Source: Solanum dulcamara (Eukaryota > Streptophyta > Magnoliopsida > Solanales > Solanaceae). Taken from it: a DNA stretch of 64,000 bases. The stretch covers positions 88,264,341 through 88,328,340 of the forward strand of contig NC_077237.1 of assembly GCF_947179165.1 (NCBI RefSeq), read 5' to 3'. This document shows, piece by piece, positions 41,095-53,500 of the stretch. Made by a program: the position numbers and the translations under genes. The notes beneath the pieces are model-generated. The model was not told where the DNA came from. It was given only the letters and a program-made list of their open reading frames with translations, and did not search any database. The stretch's first letter is position 1; each line of letters begins with the position of its first letter.

Positions 41095-41664
41095 ATATCG
41101 ACCCGTACCCCTAGTATCTAAAAAATCTGTGGGCTTATATACACGAAAAAATGGCAAAATCGCCTAATTTCTATTGCGTCGCCAATAAAATGCTTCTAAA
41201 CCCCTCTTAAGCGCCACTAGGGCTATTAGAATCGTTCCCTAGGGCATTACAGACGCTGCTATAGAAGAATCCAAGAAAATTTTGACCCGGACCCCCGATA
41301 CCTAAATAATCCATAGGCTAACACGTACGAAAAACTAGCAAAATCGCCTAATTCCTATTGCGTCGACAATAAAATGCTCCTAAACCCCTCTAAAGCGACG
41401 CCGGGGCTAAATAAGTCATTCCCTAGGTCGTTACAGACGCTGTTATGGAATAATCCAAGAAAATTTTGTCCCGGACCCCTGACACCTAAAACATCTGTGG
41501 GCTAACACATACGGAAAACTGGCAAAATTATCTAATTCCTATTGCGTCGCCAATAAAATGCTCCTAAACCCCTCTAAAGCACCGCCGAGGCTACTGAATC
41601 ATTCCCTAGGTCGTTACGGATGCTACTACGGAAGAATCCAAGAAAATTTGACCCGGACCCTCAG
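41095..41664. repeat. Satellite flank right of the solo LTR
   Basis: About three monomers that continue, after ATATC, the monomer interrupted by the LTR (GACCCGTACCCCTAGTATC). They align with 57,741 to about 58,310 through shared rare variants: CTAGTATCTAAAAAATC, CTAGGGCATTACAGACGCTG, GATACCTAAATAATCCATAGG and GGCTAAATAAGTC. The match ends near 41,665, where the sequence switches to a copy of 36,965 onward. This is the junction of the tandem duplication. Confidence 0.9.
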
Positions 41665-43086
41665 CACCTAAAAAATCCGTGGGCTAACACACACGAAAAA
41701 CTGGCAAAATTGCCTAATTCCGATTGTGTCGCCAATAAAATGATCCTAGACCCCTCTAAAGCGCTGCCGGGGCTACTGGAGTCGTTACCTAAGTCGTTAC
41801 AGACGCTACTATGGAAGAATCCAAGAAAATTCAACCCAGACCCCTAGCACCTAAAAAATTTGTGGGCTAACACACACGAAAAACTGGCAAAATCGCCTAA
41901 TTCCTATTGTATCGACAATAAAATGCTCCTAAACCCCTCTAAAGAACCTTTGGGTCTAATAGAGTCGTTCTCCAGGTTGTTACGGACGCTACTATGGAAG
42001 AATCCAAGAAAATTCCTGGGTTAACACACACGAAAAAATGGCAAAATCGCCTAATTCCAATTACGTCGCTAATAAAATGCTCCTAAACCCCTCTAAAGCG
42101 TCGTTGGGGATACTGGAGTCGTTTTCTAGGTCGTTACGGACGTTAAAATGGAAGAATCTAAGAAAATTCGACCCAGACCCCCGGCACCGAAATAATCCGT
42201 GGGCTAACACACATGAAAAACTGGCAAAATTGCCTAATTTCTATTATGTCGCTAATAAAATGCTGCTAAACCCCTCTAAAGCGCCTCCGCAGCAACTAGA
42301 GTCATTTCCCAAGATATTACGGATGCTACTATGGGAGAATCTATGAAAATTCGACCCAAACCCCCGGCACCTAAAAAATCTGTGGGCTAACATACAAGAA
42401 AAACTTGCAAAATCGACTAATTCCTAATTCATTGACAATAAAATGCTCCTTGACCCCTCTAAAGCACATCCGGTGCTACTAGAGTCGTTCTTCAGGTCGT
42501 TATGGATGCTACTATGGAAGAAACAAAGAAAATTCAGCCCGAACCACCGGCACCTATAAAATCTGTGGGCTAATACACATGAAAAACTGGCAAAAATTGC
42601 GTAATTCCTATTGCATCGCCAATAAAATATTTCTAAACCCCACTAAAGCGCTTCCGGAGCTATTGGAGTCGTTCCCTAGGTCGTTACAGATACTACTATA
42701 GAGGATTCCAAGAAAATTCAACCCGGACCTCCGGCACCTAAAAAATCCTTTGGCTAACACACACGAAAAACTAGCTAAATCTCCTAATTCCTATTTTATA
42801 GCCAATAAAATGCTCCTAAATCCCTCTAAAGCACCGCCGAGGCTACTGAAGTCGTTCCCTAGGTCGTTACAGATGCTACTATGGAAGAATCCAAGAAAAT
42901 TTGGCCCAGACCCTCGACACCTAAAAAATCCGTGGGCTAAAACACACGAAAAACTGGCAAAATTGCCTAATTCCTATTGCGTTGCCAATAAAATGCTTCT
43001 AAACCCCTCTAAAGAACCGTCGGGGCTATTGGTGTCATTCCCTAGGTCGTTACGGACACTACTATGAAAGAATCCAAGAAAATATC
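41665..43086. repeat. Second copy of the satellite flank left of the LTR
   Basis: Near-identical repeat of 36,965-38,384, including the same shortened monomer and the same rare variants, ending in the same ATATC (43,082-43,086) directly before a second copy of the LTR. Because satellite phase, target site and LTR position all match, this arose by duplication of an already occupied block, not by an independent insertion. Confidence 0.93.
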
Positions 43087-45403
43087 TGTAATATCCCCTA
43101 AAAGCGTTGTATACGATATTTCAATTTTTGCCTAAACATGATACAGCCTCTGTATTTTGGTCATAACTTTTCATAGAAATATCCATATTGAGTGATTCAA
43201 ATTTCTGAGTAACCACAAGATCATTACCTACAACTTTTATGAAGACCATATTTTAAGATTCGGAGGTTAAGTAGGTCAAATAAATTAATCTTTGTAAGGT
43301 AGGATGCTGTTGCGGAAATAAGTGTTTATAGAAGAAAAATCATATCGCACTGTAGGTTTATCCAAATTGGTTGATTCTTGAACGATATGAAACTAGACTT
43401 CCATATCTACAATTCTTATGAAGACACCAAATCCTAATAAGGAATTTATCTTATTCAAACGCAGCTCCCAAAAAGAGTATTCTGTCAAAGATAACTCATT
43501 TCACCTACCATAGAAAGATCTAGATACATTTGACATCACTCATGACATAAATTGTCCTCCATTTAACATCATCCATGACATCAATATATTCCACTAAATT
43601 TTCAGATTTTTATTTATAATTATTTTATTTATTGTTAGGTCATCTTTCCCACCTATAAATACCCACCTTATTTCCTCATTTTATTCATCAAGCTTTCTCA
43701 AGCAAATCTTCTCTCTATACACATTCTCAAATATAGTTTTAGTTTTTAGTAGTGAAGAAATACTATTCCGGTGATTCATATATTCCGGATAGTACACAAA
43801 ACGTTCCGGCAAGGAGAGAAGCTAGGACTCAAGAGTGTTCATTAAGTCTTCCGGTACCAACTAAAGCTTCGGTTTCCAGGTATGTAAGGTTTCAATGAGA
43901 GTATTCCTTCCACTCTCATGTCTAAATTATTTTGATTATATGATAAATTATGTTTATTTTCTTTAAGCTTTACTCTTATTTATGTGGGTGTTTATCCATG
44001 GGTTCTTCCACCCATGTAGTCCAAAAACTCTTTCAATTAAATATCTTGATTTTAAGTAATATTTTCTTATGTTAATTCTTATTTTTACTTAATAGTATGA
44101 ATCATGGTTAAACTAATGATTATTGCTCTATTTTGATGCACCATAATTTCATATGTATGAATTGATGATTTACAAGTAAACCCTCTAATTATCTATTTAA
44201 AGGTTCTTGAAATTCATGGTAGGTTGTTTAAAGCATGATTTTTAATTAATGGATTTCAAAGTATTTATGTATATTTATTTACATACATATTTGCAAGTTG
44301 AAGTGATTTGAACCCACCTAGTTTTACTATGTTTTTAATAAAGTTTGACTTGAAAGTTTTGACTCCAAATAAATGTTTATGAAAGCAATATCTATGATCA
44401 AAAAGGGAGTCTTATGAAATGAAGGAATGATGAAATGATATGAATGATGGATTCTTTATGCAATAAGGACAATTCTTGCATATTTGAATTATCAAATGTT
44501 TTAATGAGCTATTCTACCGAATATGATGTTTGAATTCTCAAGTTATATGCTATGAATATTTTGAAGTATTAAACTATTCCGTGGGATTGACTTAGCACCG
44601 AATGAGGCATTGAGGTGGGATTCGGTAAGGGAATCCTAGTAGCAACCCCTTGTCTCATTAACTATGTGCCAACATAGGAGCCCTTGTAGGCTTAGGCTAA
44701 TGGATCCATAAATAGCCCTTAAAGTTAAAGTTAAAGAAATGAATGAAGTTGACGGAGTTCTACCTGGCAAGTAGTCTCCCCGGCCAACGTAGGGGGTTAT
44801 GTTGGATTCCATGTAATAGCTCGCATGGTCTTAAATGTCGGTTATGGTTAGATTCCCACAAAATGAATGTTTTAACGGATATCCATATGATTTATTATGC
44901 ATGTATTACATTATGTTTCATATTACATAAATGTTATAATATTTTCTCAATGTTCATGCATCCTTACATACTTAGTACATTCAAAGTACTAACGCATACT
45001 CTTTTGCCTACATGATATCACCATGTAGGGATCGGTGCTCCTCCTCGTTCTCCTCCACGTGGCTAGTTGATATTCCATTGAAGACTACTTTTGGTGAGTT
45101 CCCATGTTCCGGGAACAATACTCCTTTGTCTTTCTAGCTTATGATATGTTAAGATATTTTATTATGGCATTTCTTCAATTATGATTGAGGGTGAGCTAGG
45201 AACTTGTCTTAGCCCCATTAAATCTAATAGTTAGAGGTATTGTTGGACATATGTATGTTGAAGATTTATTATTATGATTTCCGCTTGTCTATTTATCATC
45301 ATTACCTATGAAAGGCTAAAAGAATGCTAAGAGGCTTGTTTGAGGTACTTTCGGGTTCCTCATTCGCCATGTCACGTCTAGGCCCTAGGCTTGGGTCATG
45401 ACA
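43087..45403 (+). repeat. 5' LTR of the gypsy element
   Basis: Starts TGTAATATCCCC and ends GGGTCATGACA, directly before the primer-binding site. It is 2,317 bp and collinear with the solo LTR once that copy's MITE is removed, with about five base differences seen. The near identity means the two copies separated recently. It has a U3 TATA box at 43,654 and no MITE (the site reads ATAGTTTTAGTTTTTAG near 43,732). Confidence 0.93.
43654..43660 (+). promoter_or_regulatory. TATA box of the 5' LTR
   Basis: TATAAAT in ACCTATAAATACCCACC, about 570 bp into the LTR. It would start the genomic RNA of the element some 30 bp downstream. The surroundings are identical to the solo LTR box at 38,953. Confidence 0.6.
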
Positions 45404-45618
45404 AACTTGGTATCAGAGCCCGAGGTTTTGAATGATCCTTGGAAGTCCAACATACCGCGTCGAATAGGGTCTTGTTCATGGTTGTGAAGCGCGCCACAAT
45501 TATGAATAAGAGACTATGAGGCGTTTAGGAAAATTTTCACTTCTTTCAAATTCATGTCGTGCCTTAGAGTGTCCTAAGCTTTCCTTTAACTAACGACCCA
45601 TTTTGTGTTCTCTAGATA
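45404..45618 (+). other. Untranslated leader of the gypsy element
   Basis: 215 bp between the LTR end and the gag start codon. It holds the primer-binding site and no open frame of note. The packaging signal of such elements normally lies here, but I cannot identify one by eye. Confidence 0.75.
45408..45419 (+). other. Primer-binding site (initiator tRNA-Met)
   Basis: TGGTATCAGAGC four bases after the LTR terminal CA. This is the usual plant Ty3/gypsy primer site, complementary to the 3' end of the initiator methionine tRNA, which primes minus-strand DNA synthesis. Its presence fixes the LTR/internal boundary and the plus orientation of the element. Confidence 0.9.
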
Positions 45619-47931
45619 ATGACTCATGGAAGACCACCTCAAAGAGCAAGGGTTGACAATGAGGACCAAAATCCTCCGATTCCTAATGCCCAACATCATG
45701 AGGATGGGGTAACCCATGCCGAGTTTCGCAGTGTTATTACTTTGTTAGCTCAAGTCGTAGCTAACCAAGGGAATCTAGGTGTTCCTCCTCCCCAAATGCA
45801 AAATCCAGCCTCTAGGATTCGGGATTTCCAAAGGATGAATCCGCCCGAGTTCGATGGTTCTAAACTAGATGAGGACCCTATGGAGTTCATTAATGAGGTG
45901 TACCGGATTGTGGCTATCATGGGTGTGCCACCAAATGAGAAGGCCGAGCTAGTGGCCTATCAACTCAAAGGTGTGGCTCGAGTGTGGTACGAACAATGGA
46001 TTGTTGAGAGGGATGAAGAAATAGGGTCGATAGGATGGGAAGAGTTCAAAGGTGCCTTCCTAGACCGCTTCTTCCCATTGGAGCTAAGGGAGGCCAAAAT
46101 CCAAGAGTTCATCAACCTCCGTCAAGGAAGTATGAGTGTGAGGGAGTATGCTCTCAAATTCACTAAGTTGTCAAAGTATGCTCCCTTCATGGTCTCTGAC
46201 CCAAGAGCTAGAATGAGCAAGTTTATTTCCGGTGTCTCAATCTTGGTGTCCAAGGAGTGCAAAACGGCCATGTTGATCAAGGAGATGGATATCTCTCGGT
46301 TAATGACTTACGCAGAACAAATTGAAGAAGAGAAGCTTAGAGAGAGATCAAGGGGGTTCAAAAAGGCTAGAGTGGATGGTGGAGGGTTTAACCCTCAAAG
46401 GTCCGATTATGGTAACAATGGCAAAGGCCAAGGTGGGCAACGATTTATGGGGCAAGGTTCCACCAATACTCCTCCTCCAAGGTTCAACAAGGACAAGAGT
46501 GGTAAACCAATGATTCCAAGAGAGAATGTTGCTACTCAAACTTTCCCCGCTTGCAAGAAGTGTGGAAGGACTCACAAAGGGGAATGCTTAGCTGGCTCCA
46601 ATGCATGCTTTAAGTGTGGCAAGCTGGGCCACCATGCTAAGGATTGTAGAGATGGTGGTGGTAGGACTCAAGGCCAAATTGCTCATGGTCAACAAGTCCA
46701 AGGAGGTGTCCAACGCACCAACCGCTTTTACGCCTTGCATGGGAGACAAGAGGTTGAGGATGCACCCAATGTCATTACCGGTATGTTAAAGGTCTTTTCT
46801 TTTGATGTGTATGCACTATTAGATCCGGGTGCAAATTTATCTTTTGTTACTCCATTCCTTGCTAATAGATTTGATGTTTTACCTGAAATGTTATTAGATC
46901 CTTATTTGGTGTCTACCCCTATTGGTGAGTCAGTTATTGCTAGAAAGGTCTATAGGGGTTGCCTTGTGTCTATCTTGCATAAAGTTATTCCTTGTGATCT
47001 CATTGAGCTTGATATGATAGATTTCGATGTCATTCTTGGGATGGATTGGTTACATGCATCTTATGCTTCCATAGATTGTAGGAATCGTCGAGTCAAGTTC
47101 CAATTTCCAAATGAGCCTGTTATTGAATGGCAGGGTCGTGATTCAGTGGTTAAGGGTCAGTTTATTTCTTATCTTAAGGCTCGCAAAATGATTTCTAAGG
47201 GATGTATTTACCATATTGTGAGGGTTAGGGATGTCAACTCCAAAAGTCCTTCTCTTGAGTCAGTTCCTATAGTCAATGAATTCCCCGATGTCTTTCCTGA
47301 TGACCTTCCCGGTGTCCCTCCCGAAAGGGAAGTTGATTTTGGTATTGATATCCTCCCCGATACCCAACCTATCTCTATTCCTCCTTACCGCATGGCCCCA
47401 GCAGAATTGAATGAGCTGAAGGAACAATTAAAGGACTTGTTAGAGAAGGGGTTCATAAGACCAAGTATTTCGCCATGGGGTGCTCCCGTTCTATTTGTAA
47501 AAAAGAAGGATGGGTCACTTCGAATGTGCATAGACTATCGGCAATTAAATAAGATGACCATTAAGAACAAGTACCCACTCCCTAGAATAGATGACTTGTT
47601 TGATCAATTACAAGGGGCAAGTCACTTCTCCAAGATCGACCTTCGGTCCGGCTACCACCAACTATGGGTAAGGGAGTGTGACATTCCCAAAATAGCCTTC
47701 CGAACAAGGTATGGTCACTATGAGTTTGTGGTGATGAGTTTTGGGTTGACGAATGCACCGGCGGTGTTTATGGACTTGATGAATAGGGTGTTCAAACCTT
47801 ACCTTGATACCTTTGTAGTAGTCTTCATCGATGATATTTTAATTTACTCTCGGGGTGAGGAAGAACATAAAAATCACTTGAGAGTTGTGCTTCAAACATT
47901 GAGGGATAAACAATTATTTGCAAAAATTTAG
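45619..47931 (+). CDS. Retrotransposon Gag-protease-reverse transcriptase polyprotein (cut short by frameshift)
   Basis: 770 codons, starting at the first ATG after the leader. Residues about 60-230 are the Gag capsid region (retrotransposon gag type, WYEQW near the middle). Two zinc-knuckle-like motifs follow: C312-C315-H319-C323, and a canonical CX2CX4HX4C at C330, C333, H338, C343, which binds RNA. An aspartic protease follows, with active-site DPGA at 402-405 (proline where DSGA or DTGA is usual, a variant seen in plant gypsy elements) and the flap-end motif DVILGMDWL near 470-478. Reverse transcriptase starts near residue 600, with catalytic D674 ([10 protein letters not shown]) and the FIDD motif at 736-739. 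The frame stops at a TAG (47,929-47,931) directly after an A run, in the middle of RT, where related elements read on. So this is the first part of a broken polyprotein. Confidence 0.92.
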   Translation: MTHGRPPQRARVDNEDQNPPIPNAQHHEDGVTHAEFRSVITLLAQVVANQGNLGVPPPQMQNPASRIRDFQRMNPPEFDGSKLDEDPMEFINEVYRIVAIMGVPPNEKAELVAYQLKGVARVWYEQWIVERDEEIGSIGWEEFKGAFLDRFFPLELREAKIQEFINLRQGSMSVREYALKFTKLSKYAPFMVSDPRARMSKFISGVSILVSKECKTAMLIKEMDISRLMTYAEQIEEEKLRERSRGFKKARVDGGGFNPQRSDYGNNGKGQGGQRFMGQGSTNTPPPRFNKDKSGKPMIPRENVATQTFPACKKCGRTHKGECLAGSNACFKCGKLGHHAKDCRDGGGRTQGQIAHGQQVQGGVQRTNRFYALHGRQEVEDAPNVITGMLKVFSFDVYALLDPGANLSFVTPFLANRFDVLPEMLLDPYLVSTPIGESVIARKVYRGCLVSILHKVIPCDLIELDMIDFDVILGMDWLHASYASIDCRNRRVKFQFPNEPVIEWQGRDSVVKGQFISYLKARKMISKGCIYHIVRVRDVNSKSPSLESVPIVNEFPDVFPDDLPGVPPEREVDFGIDILPDTQPISIPPYRMAPAELNELKEQLKDLLEKGFIRPSISPWGAPVLFVKKKDGSLRMCIDYRQLNKMTIKNKYPLPRIDDLFDQLQGASHFSKIDLRSGYHQLWVRECDIPKIAFRTRYGHYEFVVMSFGLTNAPAVFMDLMNRVFKPYLDTFVVVFIDDILIYSRGEEEHKNHLRVVLQTLRDKQLFAKI

Positions 47932-50018
47932 TAAGTGTGAATTTTGGTTAAAGGAGGTAGCATTTCTTGGTCACGTAGTGTCCGGTGACGGAATCAAGGT
48001 TGATCCTAAGAAAATAGAGGCAGTCAAAAATTGGCCTAGACCATTATCTCCTTCAGACATTAGGAGCTTCTTAGGTCTAGCCGGGTACTATAGACGGTTC
48101 GTCAAAGGCTTTTCTTCCATCTCATCTCCTATGACAAAATTGACCCAAAAGAAATCCAAATTCATATGGACAGATGAGTGTGAGAAGAGTTTCCAGACCT
48201 TAAAAGATCGACTTACCTCTGCTCCTATTTTGACTCTCCCAGAAGGATTAGAAGGGTTTGTAGTTTATTGTGATGCTTCAAAGATTGGTTTAGGTTGTGT
48301 CTTAATGCAAAAAGGCAAGGTAATAGCCTATGCTTCTAGGCAAATAAAGGTGCATGAGCGCAACTACCCTACCCATGACCTTGAATTGGCGGCTGTTGTT
48401 TTTGCTCTGAAGATTTGGAGGCATTACCTCTATGGGGTGCATGTGGATGTCTATACTGATCATAAGAGTCTTCAATATGTGTTTACCCAAAAGGACCTTA
48501 ATCTAAGGCAAAGGAGGTGGCTAGAACTCCTTAAGGACTATGACATGAGTGTGCACTATCATCCGGGTAAAGCCAATGTGGTTGCTGATGCACTTAGTAG
48601 AATATCTATGGGGAGTGTGGCCCATGTGGATGAAAGGAAGAGGGAGTTGGTGAAAGATGTTCACCGATTGGCTAGATTAGGGGTGAAGTTGGGTAGTACT
48701 AATGATGGGGGTATGGTTGTTCAAAATAGTTCTGAATCCTCTTTGGTGGTGGATGTTAAATCAAAGCAAGATCTTGACCCAAAGTTTATCGAGTTAAAGA
48801 AGTTGGTAAAGGAAAAGAAGATAGAAGTCTTTTCCCAAGGGGGAGATGGAGTTCTATACTACCAAGGTCGGATATGTGTTCCAGATGTTGATGGCCTAAG
48901 GAGTTTGATCTTGATGGAGGCTCATAATTCTAGATACTCCATTCATCCCGGTTCAACAAAAATGTACCGAGACTTAAAGGAGTTGTATTGGTGGGGTGGC
49001 ATGAAGAAGGACATAGCAAGGTTTGTGTCCGAATGTACAAATTGTCAACAAGTGAAGGCCGAACATCAAAGACCGGGTGGCCTAGCCCAAGACATTGAAA
49101 TCCCAACTTGGAAATGGGAAAATGTAAATATGGATTTTGTAGTGGGTTTGCCTCATACCCGGAAACGTCATGACTCGATTTGGGTAATTATTGATAGAAT
49201 GACTAAGTCAGCTCACTTCTTACCGGTTAAAACTTCCTATAGTGCTAAAGACTATGCCAAGTTGTATATTCGGGAGTTGGTGAGGTTGCATGGTGTGCCA
49301 TTATCCATTATTTCGGATCGTGGTACCCAATTCACTTCTCACTTTTGGAGATCATTTCAAAAAGGCCTCGGTACTAAGGTAAAGTTGAGCACAGCATTCC
49401 ATCCTCAAACGGATGGGCAAGCCGAAAGGACGATTCAAACACTAGAGGATATGTTAAGGGCTTGTGTGTTGGAGTTTAAAGGGAATTGGGATGATCATCT
49501 ACCTCTCATCGAGTTTGCCTATAATAATAGTTACCACTCAAGTATTGAGATGGCATCGTTTGAGGCTTTGTATGGGAGACGATGTAGATCACCGGTAGGT
49601 TGGTTCGAAGTAGGTGAGATGACCTTGTTGGGCCCCGATTTGGTACTTGATGCTTTAGAGAAGGTGAAGATCATTAGAGAAATGTTGAAGACGGCTCAAA
49701 GTCGTCAAAAGTCCTATTCTGACACTAGAAGAAGGGATCTTGAGTTTAATGTGGATGATTGGGTGTATCTGAAGGTTTCACCCATGAAAGGTGTGGTTCG
49801 ATTTGGTAAGAAAGGGAAATTGAGCCCTAGATATGTAGGGCCTTATAGAATCGTGAAACGTGTTGGTAAGGTTGCATATGAGTTGGAATTACCATTGGAA
49901 ATGGCCATGGTTCATCCGGTGTTTCACGTGTCTATGTTGAAAAAACATGTGGGTGATTCTAGTTCCATTGTACCTATGGCAGTAGTGAATATTGAAGAAA
50001 ACTTGACCTATGAAGAAG
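47918..50018 (+). pseudogene. Rest of pol in the +1-shifted frame: RT end, RNase H, integrase, start of chromodomain region
   Basis: This continues pol in a different frame. The ATG at 47,918 is incidental, so no real start is implied; residue numbers count from it. The RT connection follows ([24 protein letters not shown]). RNase H has the acidic set D119 (YCDAS), E156 (LELAAV), D181 (YTDHKSL) and D224 (ADALSR). Integrase has a zinc-binding HHCC (H336, H343, C373, C376), then the catalytic triad D406 (MDFVVG), D467 (SDRG) and E503 (QAERT), the last two in DD35E spacing. A GPY/F motif at 641-643 (GPYRIV) follows, then a tail ending LTYEE at the N run. All catalytic residues are intact, so the frameshift is the only defect I see. 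Translation beyond 50,018 is meaningless (Ns, then satellite). Confidence 0.9.
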
Positions 50019-50518
50019 NNNNNNNNNNNNNNNNNNNNNNNNNNNNNNNNNNNNNNNNNNNNNNNNNNNNNNNNNNNNNNNNNNNNNNNNNNNNNNNNNN
50101 NNNNNNNNNNNNNNNNNNNNNNNNNNNNNNNNNNNNNNNNNNNNNNNNNNNNNNNNNNNNNNNNNNNNNNNNNNNNNNNNNNNNNNNNNNNNNNNNNNNN
50201 NNNNNNNNNNNNNNNNNNNNNNNNNNNNNNNNNNNNNNNNNNNNNNNNNNNNNNNNNNNNNNNNNNNNNNNNNNNNNNNNNNNNNNNNNNNNNNNNNNNN
50301 NNNNNNNNNNNNNNNNNNNNNNNNNNNNNNNNNNNNNNNNNNNNNNNNNNNNNNNNNNNNNNNNNNNNNNNNNNNNNNNNNNNNNNNNNNNNNNNNNNNN
50401 NNNNNNNNNNNNNNNNNNNNNNNNNNNNNNNNNNNNNNNNNNNNNNNNNNNNNNNNNNNNNNNNNNNNNNNNNNNNNNNNNNNNNNNNNNNNNNNNNNNN
50501 NNNNNNNNNNNNNNNNNN
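50019..50518. other. Assembly gap (500 N)
   Basis: Exactly 500 unknown bases. The left side ends inside the gypsy coding region and the right side begins in phase-aligned satellite (TCCAAGAAAATTCG). The expected contents are the end of pol, a polypurine tract, a 2.3-kb 3' LTR and the right satellite flank, well over 500 bp. The size is therefore a placeholder, or the element is truncated. Confidence 0.98.
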
Positions 50519-53500
50519 TCCAAGAAAATTCGACCCGGACCCCCGGCATCTAAAAAATCCCTGGGCTAACATACCTGAAAAACTGGCAAAATTGTTTCAT
50601 TCCTATTGCGTCGCCAATAAAATGCTCCTAAACCCTTCTAAAGCACCGCCGAGGCTACTGAGGTTTTTCCCTAGGTCATTACGGATGCTACTATGGAAGA
50701 ATCCAAGAAACTTCGAACCGAACCCCCGGCACCTAAAAAATCCTTAGGCTAACACACATGAAAAGCTGGCAAAATTGCCTTATTCCTATTGCATCGCCAA
50801 ACAATGCTCCTAAACCCCTCTAAAGTGACGTCGGGGCTACTGGAGTCATTCCCCACGTCGTTACGGATTCTATTATGGAAGAATCCAAAAGAATTCAACC
50901 CGTACCCCCGACACCTAAAAAATCTGTGGGTTAATACACACAAAAAACTGGCAAAATCGCCTAATTCCTATTGTGTCGCCAATAAAATGCGCCTAAACCT
51001 TTCTAAAGTGCCGCCGGAGCTACAAGAGTCATTCCCTAGGTCGTTACGGATGCTAAAATGGAAGAATCCAAGAGAATTCAACCCGGACCTCCGGCACCTA
51101 AAACATCTGTGGGCTAACACACACAAAAAACTTGCAAAATCGCCTAATTCCTATTGCGTTGCTACTAAAATGCACCTAGACCTCTCTAAAGCGCCGTCGA
51201 GACTACTGAATTCATTTCCTAGGTCGTTACGGACGTTATTATGAAAGAATCCAATAAAATTTGACCTCGACCCCCGGCACCTAAAAAATCCATAGGCTAA
51301 CACACACAAAAAACTGGCAAAATCGCCTAATTGCTATTGCATTGCACATAAAATGCTCCTAGACCCATCTAAAGCGCCGCCAGGGCTATTGGAGTCATTT
51401 CCTAGGTCATTATGGATATTATTATGGAAGATTCCAAGAAAATTCAACCCGGACCCCCGACACCTAAACCATCTGTGGGCTAACACACACGAAAAACTGG
51501 AAAAATTGCCTAATTCCTATTGCATTGCCAATAAAATGCTCCTAAACCCCTCTAATGCACCGCCAGGGCTATTGGAGTGGTTCCCTAGATCATTACGGAT
51601 GCTACTATGGGAGAATCCAAGAAAATTCGACTCGAACCCCCGGCACCTAAAAAATCCGTGGGCTAACACACACGAAAAACTTGCAAAAACGACTAATTCC
51701 TAATTCATTGCCAATAAAATGCTCTTTGACCCCTCTTAAGTGCCGCTGGGGCTACTGGATTCATTTCCTAGGTCGTTACGGACGCTACTATGGGAGAATC
51801 CAAGAAAATTCGACCCAGACCCCCGACACCTAAAAAATCCATGGGCTAACACACACAAAAAACTGGCAAAATGGCATAATTCCTATTGCGTTGCCAATAA
51901 AATGCTCCTAAACCCCTCTAAAGCACCGTCGGAGCTACTAGAGTCGTTCCCTAGGTTGTTACGGTCGTTACTATGGAAGAATCCAAGAAAATTCAACCCG
52001 AACCCCCGACACCTAAAAATTTCGTAGTTTAACACACAAAAAAAACTAGTAAAATGGCCTAATTCCTATTTCATTGCTAATAAAATGCTCCTATCCCCTT
52101 CTAAAGTGCCTCTGGGCTACTGGAGTCGTTCCCCTGGTCATTACGGATGCTATTATAGAAGAATCAAAGAAAATTTGACCCGGACCCCCGACACCTAAAA
52201 AATCTGTGGTCTAACACACACTAAAAACTAGCAAAATCGCATAATTCCAATTACGTAGCTAATAAAATGCTCCTAGATCCCTCTAAAGTGCTGCTGGGGC
52301 TATTAGAGTCGTTCCTCAGATCGTTACGGATGCTACTATAGAAAGATCCAAGAAAATTCAACCTGGACCCCTGGCACCTAAAAAATCTTTGGGCTAACAC
52401 ACACGAAAATCTGGCAAAATCGCCTAATTCGTATTGCGTTGCCAAAAAAATGCTCCTAAACCACTCTAAAGGGCTGTCGGGGCTACTAGAATCGTTCCCT
52501 AGATCATTACGGACACTACTATAGAAGTATCTAAGAAACTTTGACCCGGACCTCCGGCATCTAAAAAATCTTTGGGCTAACACACACTAAAAACCGGCAA
52601 AATCGCCTAATTCCTATTGCTTGCTAATAAAATGCTCCTTAAACCCTCTAAAGCGCCTAAGGGGCTACTGGAGTCATTCCCTAGGTCGTTTCGGATGCTA
52701 CTATGGAATAATCCAAGAAAATTCGACCCGGACCCCCGGCACCTAAAAAATCTGTGGGCTAACACACATGAAAAACTGGCAAAATCTCCTAATTCTTGTT
52801 GCGTCGCCAATAAATTGCTCCTAGAACCCTCTAAAGCGCCTCCAAGGCTACTGAGGTCGTTCCCTAGGTCGTTACGGACGCTACAATGGAAGAATTTAAG
52901 AAAATTCGACTCGGACCCCCGGCATCTAAAGTATTCGTGGGTTAACATAGACGAAAAACTGGCAAAATTGCCTAATTCCTGTTGCGTCGCTAATAAAATG
53001 CTCCTAAACCCCGCTAAAGCACCTACGGGGCTACTGGAGTCGTTCTCTAGGTTGTTACGTATGCTACTATGCAAGATTCCAAGAAATTGCGGCTGGACCC
53101 CCAGCACCTAAAAAATCTATGGGCTAACACACACGAAAAACTAGCAAAATTGCCTAATTCCTATTGCATCGCCAATAAAATGCTCTTAAACCCCTCTAGA
53201 GTGTTGCCGGGGCTACTGGAGTCGTTCTCTAGATTGTTACGGGTGCTACTATGGAAGATTCCCAGAAAATGCGACCCGTACCCCCGGCACCTAAAAATTC
53301 CATGGGCTAACACACACGAAAAATAGGCAAAATTTCCTAATTCCTATTGCGTCGCCAATAAAACGCTCCTAGAACCCTCTAAAGCACCTATGAGGCTACT
53401 AGAGTCGTTCCCTAGGTCATTACGGATGCTACTATTGAATAATCCAAGAAAATTCGACCCGGACCCCCGGCACCTAAAAAATCCGTTGGCTAACACACAC

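Larger units (their letters stand above)
43087..50018 (+). mobile_element. Ty3/gypsy (chromovirus-like) LTR retrotransposon, 3' part lost in assembly gap
   Basis: Order visible: 5' LTR 43,087-45,403 (TG...CA, 2,317 bp), initiator-Met primer site, leader, then gag-protease-RT-RNase H-integrase up to the N run at 50,019. PR-RT-RH-INT order is diagnostic of Ty3/gypsy. A GPY/F motif after the integrase core and a tail of the form HVGD...LTYEE at the point where chromoviruses carry a chromodomain point to that group. The long LTR suits the Tekay/Del clade, but I cannot place it firmly by eye. Polypurine tract and 3' LTR are not in the sequence. Pol is disrupted by a frameshift near 47,922-47,931, so this copy is probably not autonomous unless that is an assembly error. 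Confidence 0.93.

Noticed and set aside
46322..46789. Short frames overlapping gag on both strands
   Set aside because: Shadows of the Gag coding frame, which has zinc knuckles and protease in order.
49889..50747. Open frames running through the N gap
   Set aside because: Translation of Ns is not evidence; the two sides are unrelated sequence (retrotransposon and satellite).
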